Shown here: piece by piece, positions 35,134-44,211 of the stretch
Position numbering within the stretch: position 1 is the first letter of the stretch
Layout of the letters: each line of letters opens with the position of its first letter
NCBI RefSeq assembly: GCF_005221385.1
Contig: NZ_CP039904.1
Span: 1-64,000, forward strand
Direction of reading: 5' to 3'
Length of the DNA: 64,000 nucleotides
DNA from: Agrobacterium tumefaciens
GTDB lineage: Bacteria; Pseudomonadota; Alphaproteobacteria; Rhizobiales; Rhizobiaceae
Translations under genes and position numbers: made by a program
Notes under the pieces: generated by a model
The model's input: only the letters and a program-made list of their open reading frames with translations
Database searches by the model: none
What the model was told of the DNA's origin: nothing

Positions 35134-36816
35134 TTATCCTTCAAACAGCGAGATGCGCGCGCCGGCAATTCCCGGGCGGCAGGAAAACAGGCCGCCGGAG
35201 AGCGGCGCGTCGGCGAGCGTGGATGCCGGCAGGCGCGTGCGGGCGCTGGTGATGAACAGCGTCGACAGATCAGGCCCGCCAAAGGCGATGCTGGAGGGGC
35301 GCGGCACCGGCATGTCGATCACCTGGTCCAGCTTGCCGTTCGCAAGATAACGGCGCACGCACCAGCCATCCCAGATGGCGCACCAGACCCCGCCTTCCGC
35401 ATCCACGGCCAGACCATCCGGCCGGCCATCGGCCACGGGAATGCGGGCGAATTCACGGCGCTGCGACAGCGCACCCGTCGCCGGATCGCAATCATAGGCG
35501 TGGATGAGGCCGGGCACGGTATCGACGAAATAGAAGGTCCGGCCATCCGGGCTCCAGCCGAGACCATTGGAGACGATGATGCCGCCTTCCTTGCGCTCGG
35601 ATGCGCCATTGGCGTTGATACGATAAAGCGCACCCGTGGGCTTGGAGGCATCGATGCGCATCGAGCCGACCCAGATCGCGCCATCCGGCCCGCATTTGGC
35701 ATCATTCAGGCGGTTGTCGGCGATGCCCGCTTCCGGGCTGACAAAGGGTGTCAGCCGGCCGGAGGCGAAATCCAGCCATTCGACGCCATCCTGCGACGCG
35801 ACCAGCAACCGCCCGCCAGTGACCGGAATGACGGCGCTGACCAGCTTGCCGGTCTCGCAGGTTTCGTTGCGGCCCGTGGCGGGATCAAAGCGGTGCACCG
35901 CCGGATGGAGGATATCGACCCAGTAGAGCGTGTTTTCCCCCTCGTGCCAGACCGGGCTTTCCCCCAGCTGCGCACCCCATGGCAGAATGCAGCTCAGTTC
36001 GGCGCTGGGGCGGCCCGTTGCCGAACGCGGGCGTGGCCGCGAACTGATCGCCACGGCCCCGGCTGCACCGGTAATGCGGCGGGCGGCGGCAATCAATTCA
36101 CGCCCGGCGGGATGGATATTGGAGGAATCGAGCCGCGATGACGGCCCGAGCGCAACGAGCACGCCCATCGGTGTATTGTCCCGGCCCATGACGGGGGCGG
36201 CGACCGAATTCACCCCCGGCAGATGCTCCTCGTAGGAAATCGAATAACCCCGCGCCCGGGTCAGCGTCAGATCGGCCTGCAGCGCATCGAGGGTGGTGAT
36301 GGTTTTGGGTGTCTGCAGATCGAGCGTCAGGCGATCCAGCAGGGCGCGGCCGACGGCGGGATCCTGAAAGGCGAGCAGCGCCTTGCCCGGTGCGGTGCAA
36401 TGCAGGGGAACGCGGCGTCCCACCTCGACGCGCACCGAAAGACCGTTCGGCGAACGTTCGGCGAGATATTGCGTCATCGTGCCGTCAAGCCGGCACAGCG
36501 CAACCGTCTCACCCAGCTCAGCCGCCAGCCGCTCGAGTTCCGGCATTGCCGCCGAGACGAGATCGAAGCTCTCCCAGACCTTATGGGACATTTCCAGAAA
36601 ACGCTGGCCGAGGACGTAGGTGCCACGGGCCTCATCCTGACGGACGAGGCCATAGGCGATAAGGGTGCGCAGGATGCGTGCAAAGGTGGGCTTCGGCAGG
36701 CCGGAGGCGCGCAACAACTCGGCAAAACGCAGCGGTTCCGGCGCATCGGCGACCATGTCGAGCAGGGTCAACCCCTTGGCCAGCGCCGCCGTGCCGCCCG
36801 GCGTCTCCGGTTTCAT
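35134..36816 (-). CDS. IclR-type regulator fused to an SMP-30/gluconolactonase domain
   Basis: A 560-aa fusion. Residues about 8-70 form an IclR winged HTH (RFAELLRASGLPKPTFARIL), 80-250 the IclR effector domain, and about 274-555 a six-bladed SMP-30 propeller with metal-site residues in GESPVW (Glu286), DNRLNDAKCGPDG and DGRPDGLAVD. The ATG gives a four-base overlap with the upstream epimerase gene; a GTG/ATG extension of 24 codons is possible but would overlap by 75 bases. A lactonase that also represses or activates its pathway could report substrate directly. No stop or frameshift separates the halves. Confidence 0.9.
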   Translation of the reverse strand: MKPETPGGTAALAKGLTLLDMVADAPEPLRFAELLRASGLPKPTFARILRTLIAYGLVRQDEARGTYVLGQRFLEMSHKVWESFDLVSAAMPELERLAAELGETVALCRLDGTMTQYLAERSPNGLSVRVEVGRRVPLHCTAPGKALLAFQDPAVGRALLDRLTLDLQTPKTITTLDALQADLTLTRARGYSISYEEHLPGVNSVAAPVMGRDNTPMGVLVALGPSSRLDSSNIHPAGRELIAAARRITGAAGAVAISSRPRPRSATGRPSAELSCILPWGAQLGESPVWHEGENTLYWVDILHPAVHRFDPATGRNETCETGKLVSAVIPVTGGRLLVASQDGVEWLDFASGRLTPFVSPEAGIADNRLNDAKCGPDGAIWVGSMRIDASKPTGALYRINANGASERKEGGIIVSNGLGWSPDGRTFYFVDTVPGLIHAYDCDPATGALSQRREFARIPVADGRPDGLAVDAEGGVWCAIWDGWCVRRYLANGKLDQVIDMPVPRPSSIAFGGPDLSTLFITSARTRLPASTLADAPLSGGLFSCRPGIAGARISLFEG

Positions 36817-37796
36817 TGCCTCTGCTCCTGCGCGAGTCGCTGCCGCCTTGCGGCCGCCGCGTCGTCCAGCATCCGGTCCATCGTCCATTCCGCTTCAAAC
36901 CCCAAAGTGTTTCTGATCCGCTCGTTGGACGTATGGTAATAAACGCCGTCGCCGGGAAAATCGACTGTCACGATGGGCAGGCCGGTCAGCGCGGCAATCT
37001 TCGGCAGAAGGGCGGCGAAATCGGCCGGTTGGTCGGCACCCAGATTGAAGGTGCCACCCGCCGCCCCGGGGTGATCGAGAGCGAGCAGAATGCCCGCCAC
37101 CATGTCGCGTGTATCGGTTATATGCATACGGAACGGTCGGCCGTTTTCATTGCGCGCCAGAATGTGCGACGGCTCACCGATATCGCGGGACTGGAGCAAT
37201 TCGGCGATGGCAGTATTTCCGAAATTCTGCTGCTGGCGAATGCGCGGCCGCAGGAAAAACCGGGGACCGGAAAAGAAGCTGTCCTCATCCAGCAGTTCCG
37301 CCGCATCCTGCGTATGCGAAAACCGCAGGATCACCGTTTCCATGGTACCGCTTCGCTGGTGAAAGCGCACCAGCTCTTCACCCAGAAGCTTGGTCAGACC
37401 ATAGGGCGAATTGGGGCAAAGCGGATGATCCTCGGTGACCGGCAGGAATTCCGGCCGGTTTTCCGGATAGACCTCACCCGAGGAGGCGAAAACGAACCGC
37501 CGCACGCCAGCTGCTGACGCCGCATCCAGAAGCCGGCGCGTGCCCTCGACATTGACGGCGAACATGCGGTCACGATCCGCCGGAGCCCATGACATGAAGG
37601 CGCCAAGATGCAGGACGGCCCTCACGCCCTTGATGGCCTCGGACAGTGCCTGCGCATCCTCCAGCGACCCGACGACTTCCTCGCCGCCGGTTGCCGATGG
37701 CCTCAAATCAAAACCGCGAACGGCGCGGCCCTGCGCGCGCAAGGCGGCGACAACGGCACGGCCGACACGGCCTGCCGATCCGGTGACGAGGATCAT
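36813..37796 (-). CDS. NAD-dependent epimerase/dehydratase
   Basis: A 327-aa extended SDR. Cofactor motif TGSAGRVG is at the N-terminus and catalytic YGLTK near 152-156. The opening resembles Agrobacterium uronate dehydrogenase, but the protein is about 60 residues longer, as in sugar-nucleotide epimerases. It overlaps the ATPase gene upstream and the IclR-SMP30 gene downstream by four bases each. In this operon it may oxidise or epimerise the imported sugar. Confidence 0.87.
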   Translation of the reverse strand: MILVTGSAGRVGRAVVAALRAQGRAVRGFDLRPSATGGEEVVGSLEDAQALSEAIKGVRAVLHLGAFMSWAPADRDRMFAVNVEGTRRLLDAASAAGVRRFVFASSGEVYPENRPEFLPVTEDHPLCPNSPYGLTKLLGEELVRFHQRSGTMETVILRFSHTQDAAELLDEDSFFSGPRFFLRPRIRQQQNFGNTAIAELLQSRDIGEPSHILARNENGRPFRMHITDTRDMVAGILLALDHPGAAGGTFNLGADQPADFAALLPKIAALTGLPIVTVDFPGDGVYYHTSNERIRNTLGFEAEWTMDRMLDDAAAARRQRLAQEQRQ

Positions 37797-38875
37797 AGCC
37801 GTGCTCCGGTCTTTGCATCGAAGAGATAAAGCTGGGCCGGATCAAAACCGAGCCGGAGCGCCTCATTGCCGGGAAGGCTGCCGGTATGCGAGACGCGCGC
37901 GATCAGCCCCTTGGACTTGCCCTCCTCGCCATCCGCAACCCTTGCGCCTTCCGCATCGAAATAGACGTATTTTTCCGATCCGAGGCTCTCCACCAGCGTC
38001 GGGCGGACATCGAAGGTAACCGGTGCATCGCCCAGAACGAGATGTTCCGGCCGCAGGCCGACGATCACGTCGCCTTGGCGGACGGCTGCGCCCGGCAGGG
38101 AAACCTGTTGCCCAAACAGGGTAACAGTGCCGTCACGCAGTTCCGCATTGAGGAAATTCATGCCCGGCGAGCCGATGAAACCGGCAACGAAAAGATTGGC
38201 CGGATTGTTGAAAAGCTCGTCGGGTGCGGCGATCTGCTGGATGATGCCGCCCTGCATGATGACGACGCGGTCCGCCATCGTCATCGCCTCAACCTGATCA
38301 TGCGTCACATAAACGGTGGTGACACCGATACGCTTGTGCAATGCGCCGATTTCGGCACGCATGTGGACGCGCAGCTTGGCATCGAGGTTGGACAGCGGCT
38401 CATCCATCAGGAAGGCCTGCGGCTGACGCACGATGGCACGGCCAAGTGCAACGCGCTGGCGCTGGCCGCCCGACAGGTCCTTGGGCTTGCGATCGAGATA
38501 GGGTGTCACTTCCAGAATGCGCGCCGCATCATCAACCCGGCGATCGATCTCGGCCTTGTCTGTGCCGCGCATCTTCAGGCCGAAGCCGATATTCTGGCGA
38601 ACGGTGAGGTGCGGATAAAGCGCATAGTTCTGGAACACCATGGCGATGTCGCGGTCGCCCGGCGCCAGATCCGTCACTTCGTTGTCGCCGATGAAGATCT
38701 GCCCTTCGCTTGCCGGTTCGAGACCGGCGAGGATTTTCAGCATCGTCGACTTGCCGCAGCCGGAAGGCCCGACCAGCACCACGAACTCGCCGTTCTCGAT
38801 CTCAAGCGAAAAGGGCCTGAGCACGTTAAGCGCGCCATAGGACTTGCTGACATTGCGAATGGAAATATTGGCCAT
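37793..38875 (-). CDS. Sugar ABC transporter ATP-binding protein (UgpC/MalK type)
   Basis: A 360-aa ATPase with Walker A GPSGCGKST, signature LSGGQRQR, Walker B AFLMDEPLS, switch His in VTHDQVEA, and a C-terminal MalK-like regulatory region. The ATG MANISIRNV is typical. An upstream extension of the frame overlaps the permease and is not coding. It energises the CUT1-type sugar importer of this operon. Confidence 0.93.
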   Translation of the reverse strand: MANISIRNVSKSYGALNVLRPFSLEIENGEFVVLVGPSGCGKSTMLKILAGLEPASEGQIFIGDNEVTDLAPGDRDIAMVFQNYALYPHLTVRQNIGFGLKMRGTDKAEIDRRVDDAARILEVTPYLDRKPKDLSGGQRQRVALGRAIVRQPQAFLMDEPLSNLDAKLRVHMRAEIGALHKRIGVTTVYVTHDQVEAMTMADRVVIMQGGIIQQIAAPDELFNNPANLFVAGFIGSPGMNFLNAELRDGTVTLFGQQVSLPGAAVRQGDVIVGLRPEHLVLGDAPVTFDVRPTLVESLGSEKYVYFDAEGARVADGEEGKSKGLIARVSHTGSLPGNEALRLGFDPAQLYLFDAKTGARL

Positions 38876-38877
38876 GC

Positions 38878-39708
38878 TTATTTCTCCGCGCCAGCGGTGA
38901 GGCCGCCGACCAAATAACGTTCCAGGAACAGGTAGATTGCGATGATCGGCAGCGCGATGAACACGGATGCGGCGGAAATGTCGTTCCAGTAGGTGACATA
39001 TTCGCCCTGCATCGTGGTGATGCCGAGATTGGCCGTCCAGTTGTCCGGCGAGTTGACGAGGAAGGTGCGGGCATAGGCATAGTCTGCCCAGCTGAGCACG
39101 AAGGCATAAAGTGCGGTGGCGGCGAGCCCCGGTGTGGCGATGGGAAGCACGACGCGCACCATCGCGCCGATCGGCGAGCAGCCGTCGACCATGGCAGCCT
39201 GTTCCAGTTCCTTCGGGATGGTGTCGAAATAGCCTTTCAGCATCCATGTGGCGAAAGGAATGATCATTGTCGAATGCGCCAGAACCAGCGTCCACAGGCT
39301 GCCGATCAGGCCGAAGCTGGAAAAGATCGAAAACAGCGGAATGACGAGCAGCGTCGCGGGCAGCATCTTCGCCGTCAGGACGAAGAGGCCCATGGTCGCG
39401 CCGCCCCGCATGGAATAACGCGACAGCGCATAACCGGCGCTGACCGAGACCAGCATCGACAGAGCCACCGAACCGATGGCCGCCAGCATCGAGTTCCAAA
39501 GCCACAGCAGGATCGGTTTTGCCGCCCAGACGCGGGCGAAGATGTCCCACTGCGGATCGTCAGGCCAGAAGGTCGGCGGCAGGCGATACAGCTCATCGGT
39601 GGTGGAAAGTGCCGTGACCAGCAGCCAGTAGACCGGGAACAGGATCATCACCAGCGTGAAGATCACAGTCGCGTAAAGGGCAAGGCTCTGTAAAAATGTC
39701 CGTTTCAT
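38878..39708 (-). CDS. Sugar ABC transporter permease (MalG type)
   Basis: A 276-aa inner-membrane permease with six helices and the EAA loop LEQAAMVDGCSPIGAMVRVV. GAGGAGGC precedes the ATG; a TTG codon directly before it would be an alternative start. Pairs with the MalF-type permease encoded just upstream. Confidence 0.92.
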   Translation of the reverse strand: MKRTFLQSLALYATVIFTLVMILFPVYWLLVTALSTTDELYRLPPTFWPDDPQWDIFARVWAAKPILLWLWNSMLAAIGSVALSMLVSVSAGYALSRYSMRGGATMGLFVLTAKMLPATLLVIPLFSIFSSFGLIGSLWTLVLAHSTMIIPFATWMLKGYFDTIPKELEQAAMVDGCSPIGAMVRVVLPIATPGLAATALYAFVLSWADYAYARTFLVNSPDNWTANLGITTMQGEYVTYWNDISAASVFIALPIIAIYLFLERYLVGGLTAGAEK

Positions 39709-39718
39709 CAAAGCCTCC

Positions 39719-40645
39719 TCAATAGATCGATTTCGAACGCCGGCCGAGCATCAGAAGGCTCGCGACGATGCAGATCACCAGCGTCAGCACGCCGACGGCG
39801 GCGGCACGGCCGAAATTGTGATACTGGAAGGCCTGGTCATAGGTCATGATCGACAGTGTCTGGGTTGAACGCAGCGGCCCGCCGCCGGTCAGAACCTTGA
39901 TGATGGAAAAGTCGCGGAATACCCACAGCAGCGTCAACACCAGCGTCACGCCCAGAACCGGCATCAAAAGCGGCATGGTGATCCAGCGGAAACGCTGCCA
40001 CACACTCGCACCATCGACCTTCGCCGCCGCATAATAATCGGCGGGAATGGACTGCAGGCCAGCCAGACACATGATCGAGACGAAAGGAAAGCCCTTCCAC
40101 ACCATGGTGATCGCCACTGCCCAGAATGCGGCCGTGGAACTGCTGACCCACGGGATCATCTGGTCGGTAAAACCGAGTTTGATCGCCAGCCAGCCGAACA
40201 GGCCGAAGGACGTGTCGAACATCCACGCAAAGATGACGACCGCGATGATTTCCGGCACGGCCCAGGGCAGCGCCATTCCCAGCCGCGCGACGGTGCGGCC
40301 CTTGAAACGGTTATTGGCAAGAAGCGCCGTGCTGAGACCGACGGCGACGCTGCCGGCGGTAACGACGATGACCAGTTTCAGCGTTACCCAGCAGGCCAGC
40401 CAGAATTCCGGCGACGAGAACAGCCATGTGTAATTGCTCAGCGAAAACGGCCGGCTGGCGCCGCCAAGCCGCGGTATCTTGACCTGCTGGAACGACAGGT
40501 CGATGGCCAGCACGAGCGGCCAGACGATGATGGCGGCAACCATCAGGACCGCGGGCGCGATCAGAATATAGCCGAGGAGATGTTGCCGGCTGGGACGCGC
40601 AAGATCGAAGAACTTGCGACGCCCAGCCCGAACGGGTTCGGTCAT
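39719..40645 (-). CDS. Sugar ABC transporter permease (MalF type)
   Basis: A 308-aa inner-membrane permease with six helices and a coupling-loop region around YYAAAKVDGASVWQRFRWIT. GCAGGAGG lies before the ATG (MTEPVRAGRRK). First of the two permeases of the CUT1-type importer. Confidence 0.92.
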   Translation of the reverse strand: MTEPVRAGRRKFFDLARPSRQHLLGYILIAPAVLMVAAIIVWPLVLAIDLSFQQVKIPRLGGASRPFSLSNYTWLFSSPEFWLACWVTLKLVIVVTAGSVAVGLSTALLANNRFKGRTVARLGMALPWAVPEIIAVVIFAWMFDTSFGLFGWLAIKLGFTDQMIPWVSSSTAAFWAVAITMVWKGFPFVSIMCLAGLQSIPADYYAAAKVDGASVWQRFRWITMPLLMPVLGVTLVLTLLWVFRDFSIIKVLTGGGPLRSTQTLSIMTYDQAFQYHNFGRAAAVGVLTLVICIVASLLMLGRRSKSIY

Positions 40646-40728
40646 GGATGGTCCTCCTGCCGGATGCGAATGATGGCCATGGCCCTTTACGGGCCATGGC
40701 AGGACAACAAGATCAGGACAATGGGGGA

Positions 40729-42000
40729 TCAACCCTTGATGGCTTCGGCCTTTGCCTGCATGGTTTTGGCCACCTCCGCCGGATCGAGATCCTGAATGAT
40801 CATCCGCTGGCTTTCTTCCATCACCATCTTGCTGAACTCGTTGTAGAAAAGCTCAAGACCGGTCGGAATGCGGTCGATACCGGCTTCAGACGCGGCCTTC
40901 ATGGTTTCGATCAGCACCGGGAAATGCGGGATGGTCTTTTCAACACCCGAGACATCCGCCTTCGGGCTTGGCGGGGTGTTGCCGCCAAGGGTAGCGTAAC
41001 TGCGCTGGAATTCCGGCGTCATCGTCAGCTTGATAAAATCCCAGACCAATGCCTTCTGGTCGTCGGGAATATCGGCCGGCATGGCCAGCACGTTGGACGA
41101 GCCGCCAAGCGGCGGATGAAGCGGCGGCGCGACATAAACGATGTCACTCTTGGCCGAACCCTTTTCAGTCGTGCCATAAAGCCACGGTCCATCGAGCCGC
41201 ATGGCCATCTTGCCATCGGCAAACAGCTTGCGCACGTCGCTGGCGCTCATGTCCACCGGGCTGATGCCGCTCTTCATCACGGTTTTCCAGCGTGAAAGGC
41301 CCTCGACCATTTGCGGCGTATCGATGGTGATGTTGCCGTCCTTGTCGGTCCAGTAGGCGCCGGCATCGATGACGTAGTTCAGCATTTCCGTTAGATATTG
41401 CCCCGGACCGCCCTTGGTTTCATGGCCGGTGCCAAACTGGTCGATGATGCCGTCGCCGTTCAGATCCTTGGTCGTGGCTTTTGCAGCGGCCAGGAACTCG
41501 TCATAGGTCTTCGGAACCGCAACGCCCGCTTCTTCCAGCAGCTTCTTGTTATAGGCCATGACGAAACCGAAATAGTTGGTCATGATGCAGACGGTTTCGC
41601 CGTTCCATTCGCATTTCTTTTGGCCGGCCCAGCCGGTCATGTCGATGCCGTCCTTCTTCAGCCACGGGTCGAGCGGTTCCAGCCAGCCGCTATCGGCAAA
41701 CATCTGGAATTCGAAGGACGCCAGATGCACGATCTGCGGCGGCTGGTTGGCGGCGAAAAGCGTGGTCATCGTATCCGCGTAGGAACTGCGCTCCGCCTTG
41801 GTGAATTCGATCTTCACCCCCGGATGCTGTTTCTCGAAGGCGGCGATGGCGGAATGCCACCATTCGCCCGTTCCGGCATCATCGGTCTGCCAGGAAATGA
41901 ACTTCAGCACGGTATCGGCCATGGCGGGCGCAACAGCGCCCATGGTCATCAAGACGGCGGTCGCGGTGCTGAGCGCCAGCTTTTTCATTCTTTTGGTCAT
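40729..42000 (-). CDS. Sugar ABC transporter substrate-binding protein
   Basis: A 423-aa family-1 binding protein. The signal peptide covers about 1-29 (cleavage after AMA), followed by DTVLKFISWQTDDAGTGEWW. GGAGGAAACC precedes the ATG of MTKRMKKL. Its length fits oligosaccharide or sugar-derivative binders. The enzymes in the operon (dehydratase, lactonase, dehydrogenases) suggest a sugar or sugar acid as ligand. Confidence 0.92.
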   Translation of the reverse strand: MTKRMKKLALSTATAVLMTMGAVAPAMADTVLKFISWQTDDAGTGEWWHSAIAAFEKQHPGVKIEFTKAERSSYADTMTTLFAANQPPQIVHLASFEFQMFADSGWLEPLDPWLKKDGIDMTGWAGQKKCEWNGETVCIMTNYFGFVMAYNKKLLEEAGVAVPKTYDEFLAAAKATTKDLNGDGIIDQFGTGHETKGGPGQYLTEMLNYVIDAGAYWTDKDGNITIDTPQMVEGLSRWKTVMKSGISPVDMSASDVRKLFADGKMAMRLDGPWLYGTTEKGSAKSDIVYVAPPLHPPLGGSSNVLAMPADIPDDQKALVWDFIKLTMTPEFQRSYATLGGNTPPSPKADVSGVEKTIPHFPVLIETMKAASEAGIDRIPTGLELFYNEFSKMVMEESQRMIIQDLDPAEVAKTMQAKAEAIKG

Positions 42001-42024
42001 GGTTTCCTCCTCCAAAAAACCAAA

Positions 42025-43191
42025 TCAGATACGTTCAATCAGACCGAGCGCCGCCTCCGACGGTCTTACCCCAAGTCCCGGTCCCGATGGCAGGTGATAC
42101 CTGCCCTCGCGGCAATCCATGTCGCCGTCCAGCAGGCGACGGTTCGGCTCGAAGATCGAGTGCTGGAATTCGTGTCCCTTCAACATCGACAATGTCGACG
42201 ATGCCTGCAGGCTGGCGGCAAGGAAGATGCCGGCGCCGACGGTGGCGTGCGGGATCACGTCAATGCCGTGCTCGGCGGCAAGGGCGCCGATGCGGATGAA
42301 ATTGGTGATGCCCTTATGGCCCATTTCCGGCTGCACGATAGCGATGCGGCAGCGTTCGATGCGGGCGCGCATATCCCAATGGGTGCGCCATTCCTCACCG
42401 ACGGCAATCGGCACGTCGGTATTCTTCGAAACCTTCTCCAGACCGGCAATGTCCTCCGTCCAGACTGGCGCTTCGGCGAACCACGGGTCGAAGGGCTGCA
42501 TTTCGGCAATCAGTTCCAGCGCCCGGTCCGGTGTCTGGTTCCAGTGCATGTCGGCGGCGATCTTCGCCTGGGGCCCAAGCACCTGCCGGAGATTGGCAAT
42601 TTCGGCCGCCGGGCCATCATCAGCCACCGGCGTTGCGAATTTGAAGGCGTTGAAACCGCGATCCTGCCAGTATTTCGCCAGTTCCCCGCGCGCCTTCAGC
42701 GTCCTTTCAGGCAGGCCGGAAACATAGGCCGGAAACGTATCTACCCCGCCGCCGAGAAGGTCGCGAACCGATTTGCCGGCTTCCTGCCCGGCAATATCCC
42801 AGAGCGCGATATCGAGCGCGGCGAGCGCGTCGACGTAAAAGCCGCCGGTATAACCGCGCACCCGCATCATGTCGTAGAGGTCGTCATAAACAGCCGAAGG
42901 ATCGGACGCATCGCGGCCGATCACGAAACCGGCGAGAAGATCATTGATGAGGGCGGCGACCGCGCCGGGAGCGACGATGCCATAGGTCTCTCCCCAGCCA
43001 ACAATGCCGGCCTCGGTGGTCATGCGCACCAGCACGCTGCGGTCGAAGGTGGGGTAGACCGTGCGATTGCCCTTGCGCACGATGTAGCCGTTGGGATTGA
43101 CCACTTCGCCTTCCCTGAGCGCGCCGAGATAGGGCACCTTGCGCGGCTGGGTCAGCGTGAAGACTTCGACGGTTGCGATGGGGCTGTTCAT
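42025..43191 (-). CDS. Enolase-superfamily sugar-acid dehydratase
   Basis: A 388-aa member of the mandelate racemase/muconate lactonising group. Metal ligands are predicted at Asp214 (AADMHWNQ), Glu240 (FAEAPV) and Glu266 or 267 (VGEEW). Acid/base residues are Lys184 and His216, with His315 in VIPHATVG. The D-x-H pattern is typical of acid-sugar dehydratases that produce 2-keto-3-deoxy acids. It overlaps the DHDPS-family gene by four bases and precedes the importer genes. Galactonate or a related aldonate is a possible substrate, given the divergent dgoK-like gene. Confidence 0.88.
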   Translation of the reverse strand: MNSPIATVEVFTLTQPRKVPYLGALREGEVVNPNGYIVRKGNRTVYPTFDRSVLVRMTTEAGIVGWGETYGIVAPGAVAALINDLLAGFVIGRDASDPSAVYDDLYDMMRVRGYTGGFYVDALAALDIALWDIAGQEAGKSVRDLLGGGVDTFPAYVSGLPERTLKARGELAKYWQDRGFNAFKFATPVADDGPAAEIANLRQVLGPQAKIAADMHWNQTPDRALELIAEMQPFDPWFAEAPVWTEDIAGLEKVSKNTDVPIAVGEEWRTHWDMRARIERCRIAIVQPEMGHKGITNFIRIGALAAEHGIDVIPHATVGAGIFLAASLQASSTLSMLKGHEFQHSIFEPNRRLLDGDMDCREGRYHLPSGPGLGVRPSEAALGLIERI

Positions 43192-44096
43192 GCAGCCTCC
43201 GCGGCAACGAGGCCAAGTTCGACCAGATTGGCGTCAATATCGGCAATGGCCGCCGCATCAAGCTCGGGTGTCGGTGCACGCACACCGACGCCTTCGATCA
43301 CACCGCGACGGGCGAGCACATATTTGGTCAGCCGCATGCGATAGACCGCCTGCAAAACCAGAAGCGGCAGGGTGCGGACATAAATCCGGCGAGCCTCTTC
43401 CTGACGCCCGGCAACAAGCGCGCGGTCGATGGCCACATGTTCCTCGGCGATCTCCAGCGCCGGCATGGCCGCCGTTGCACCTCTGGCATATTCGTCGAGA
43501 ATGTAACGCGCGCCGCCGCCGCCGATGACGCCCTTCAGCGTCGAAGGCGCATGGGCGATGATGTGGCTGATGGCCGGGCCGGCGGGAAGCGTTTCTTCCT
43601 TGACATAGGTCACCTGCGGCAAGGAGCGCACGATCTCCACGATCGCCTGCGGGGAAAGGTCGGAGCCGCGCGGCGCAGGCGCGTTCTGCAGGATGATCTC
43701 AACCTCGGGCAGCGCCTCGACGACCTTGCCGAGGAATTCGATCAGCGCCGGCGCATCCGTGCCGACCGACTTGGGCGGCTGCACCATCAGGTGGCGAATG
43801 CCGAGCGCCGATGCCGCCCGCCCATGCTCGACCACGTCACGCCAGTCGGCCGCACTGGCGCCAGCCACAACAGGCACCCGCCCGGCCACCGCATCCACGA
43901 CGATCTTCAGCAGCGTAGCGCGCTCGGCAGCATTCAAAGTCTCCACCTCGCTGGCGAAACCGGGAAACACGACACCATCCACACCCTTGTCGAGCGCGAA
44001 GACTACCAGCCGCTTCATACCCGCTTCGTCAATGCCGCCACCAGCCAGAAACGGCGTGGGCAGAACAGGCAAAATCCCCTTGAGGCCAGCCACCAT
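43188..44096 (-). CDS. DHDPS/N-acetylneuraminate lyase family protein
   Basis: A 302-aa (beta/alpha)8 Schiff-base enzyme with the lysine at about 166 (YVKEET). The GxxGE-like segment reads GFASEVETL. The usual YN.P motif carrying the catalytic tyrosine reads LQNAP here, so Tyr is replaced by Gln, which argues for a dehydratase or aldolase with altered chemistry. It is the first gene of the nine-gene operon, downstream of an inverted repeat. It could split or dehydrate the 2-keto-3-deoxy acid made by the neighbouring dehydratase. Confidence 0.87.
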   Translation of the reverse strand: MVAGLKGILPVLPTPFLAGGGIDEAGMKRLVVFALDKGVDGVVFPGFASEVETLNAAERATLLKIVVDAVAGRVPVVAGASAADWRDVVEHGRAASALGIRHLMVQPPKSVGTDAPALIEFLGKVVEALPEVEIILQNAPAPRGSDLSPQAIVEIVRSLPQVTYVKEETLPAGPAISHIIAHAPSTLKGVIGGGGARYILDEYARGATAAMPALEIAEEHVAIDRALVAGRQEEARRIYVRTLPLLVLQAVYRMRLTKYVLARRGVIEGVGVRAPTPELDAAAIADIDANLVELGLVAAEAA

Positions 44097-44114
44097 TTTT
44101 CTCCTCCCAATTAA

Positions 44115-44131
44115 GTATCATATTTTGATAC
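44115..44131. promoter_or_regulatory. Inverted repeat, candidate operator of the divergent sugar-acid genes
   Basis: GTATCA-TATTT-TGATAC (44115-44131) lies in the short space between the minus-strand operon (start 44096) and the plus-strand kinase promoter. A site in this position could control both directions; the operon's own IclR-SMP30 protein is the obvious candidate. Confidence 0.6.
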
Positions 44132-44145
44132 CTTGAATTCACTAA

Positions 44146-44175
44146 TTGACACTACATAGACTCGCACCCTATGAC
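44146..44175 (+). promoter_or_regulatory. Putative promoter of the dgoK-like gene
   Basis: TTGACA (44146-44151) and TATGAC (44170-44175) are separated by 18 bases and precede the ribosome binding site GAGGAGGT. The -35 box is perfect and the -10 partly matches. Confidence 0.5.
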
Positions 44176-44211
44176 AAGCCCCAAGATGAAATGAACGAGG
44201 AGGTTCAAGAC

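Noticed and set aside
34534..36141. A 535-codon plus-strand open frame
   Set aside because: Antisense to the SDR and IclR-SMP30 genes, both with clear motifs.
41398..43344. A 648-codon plus-strand open frame
   Set aside because: Antisense to the binding-protein and dehydratase genes of the sugar-acid operon; composition typical of a shadow frame.
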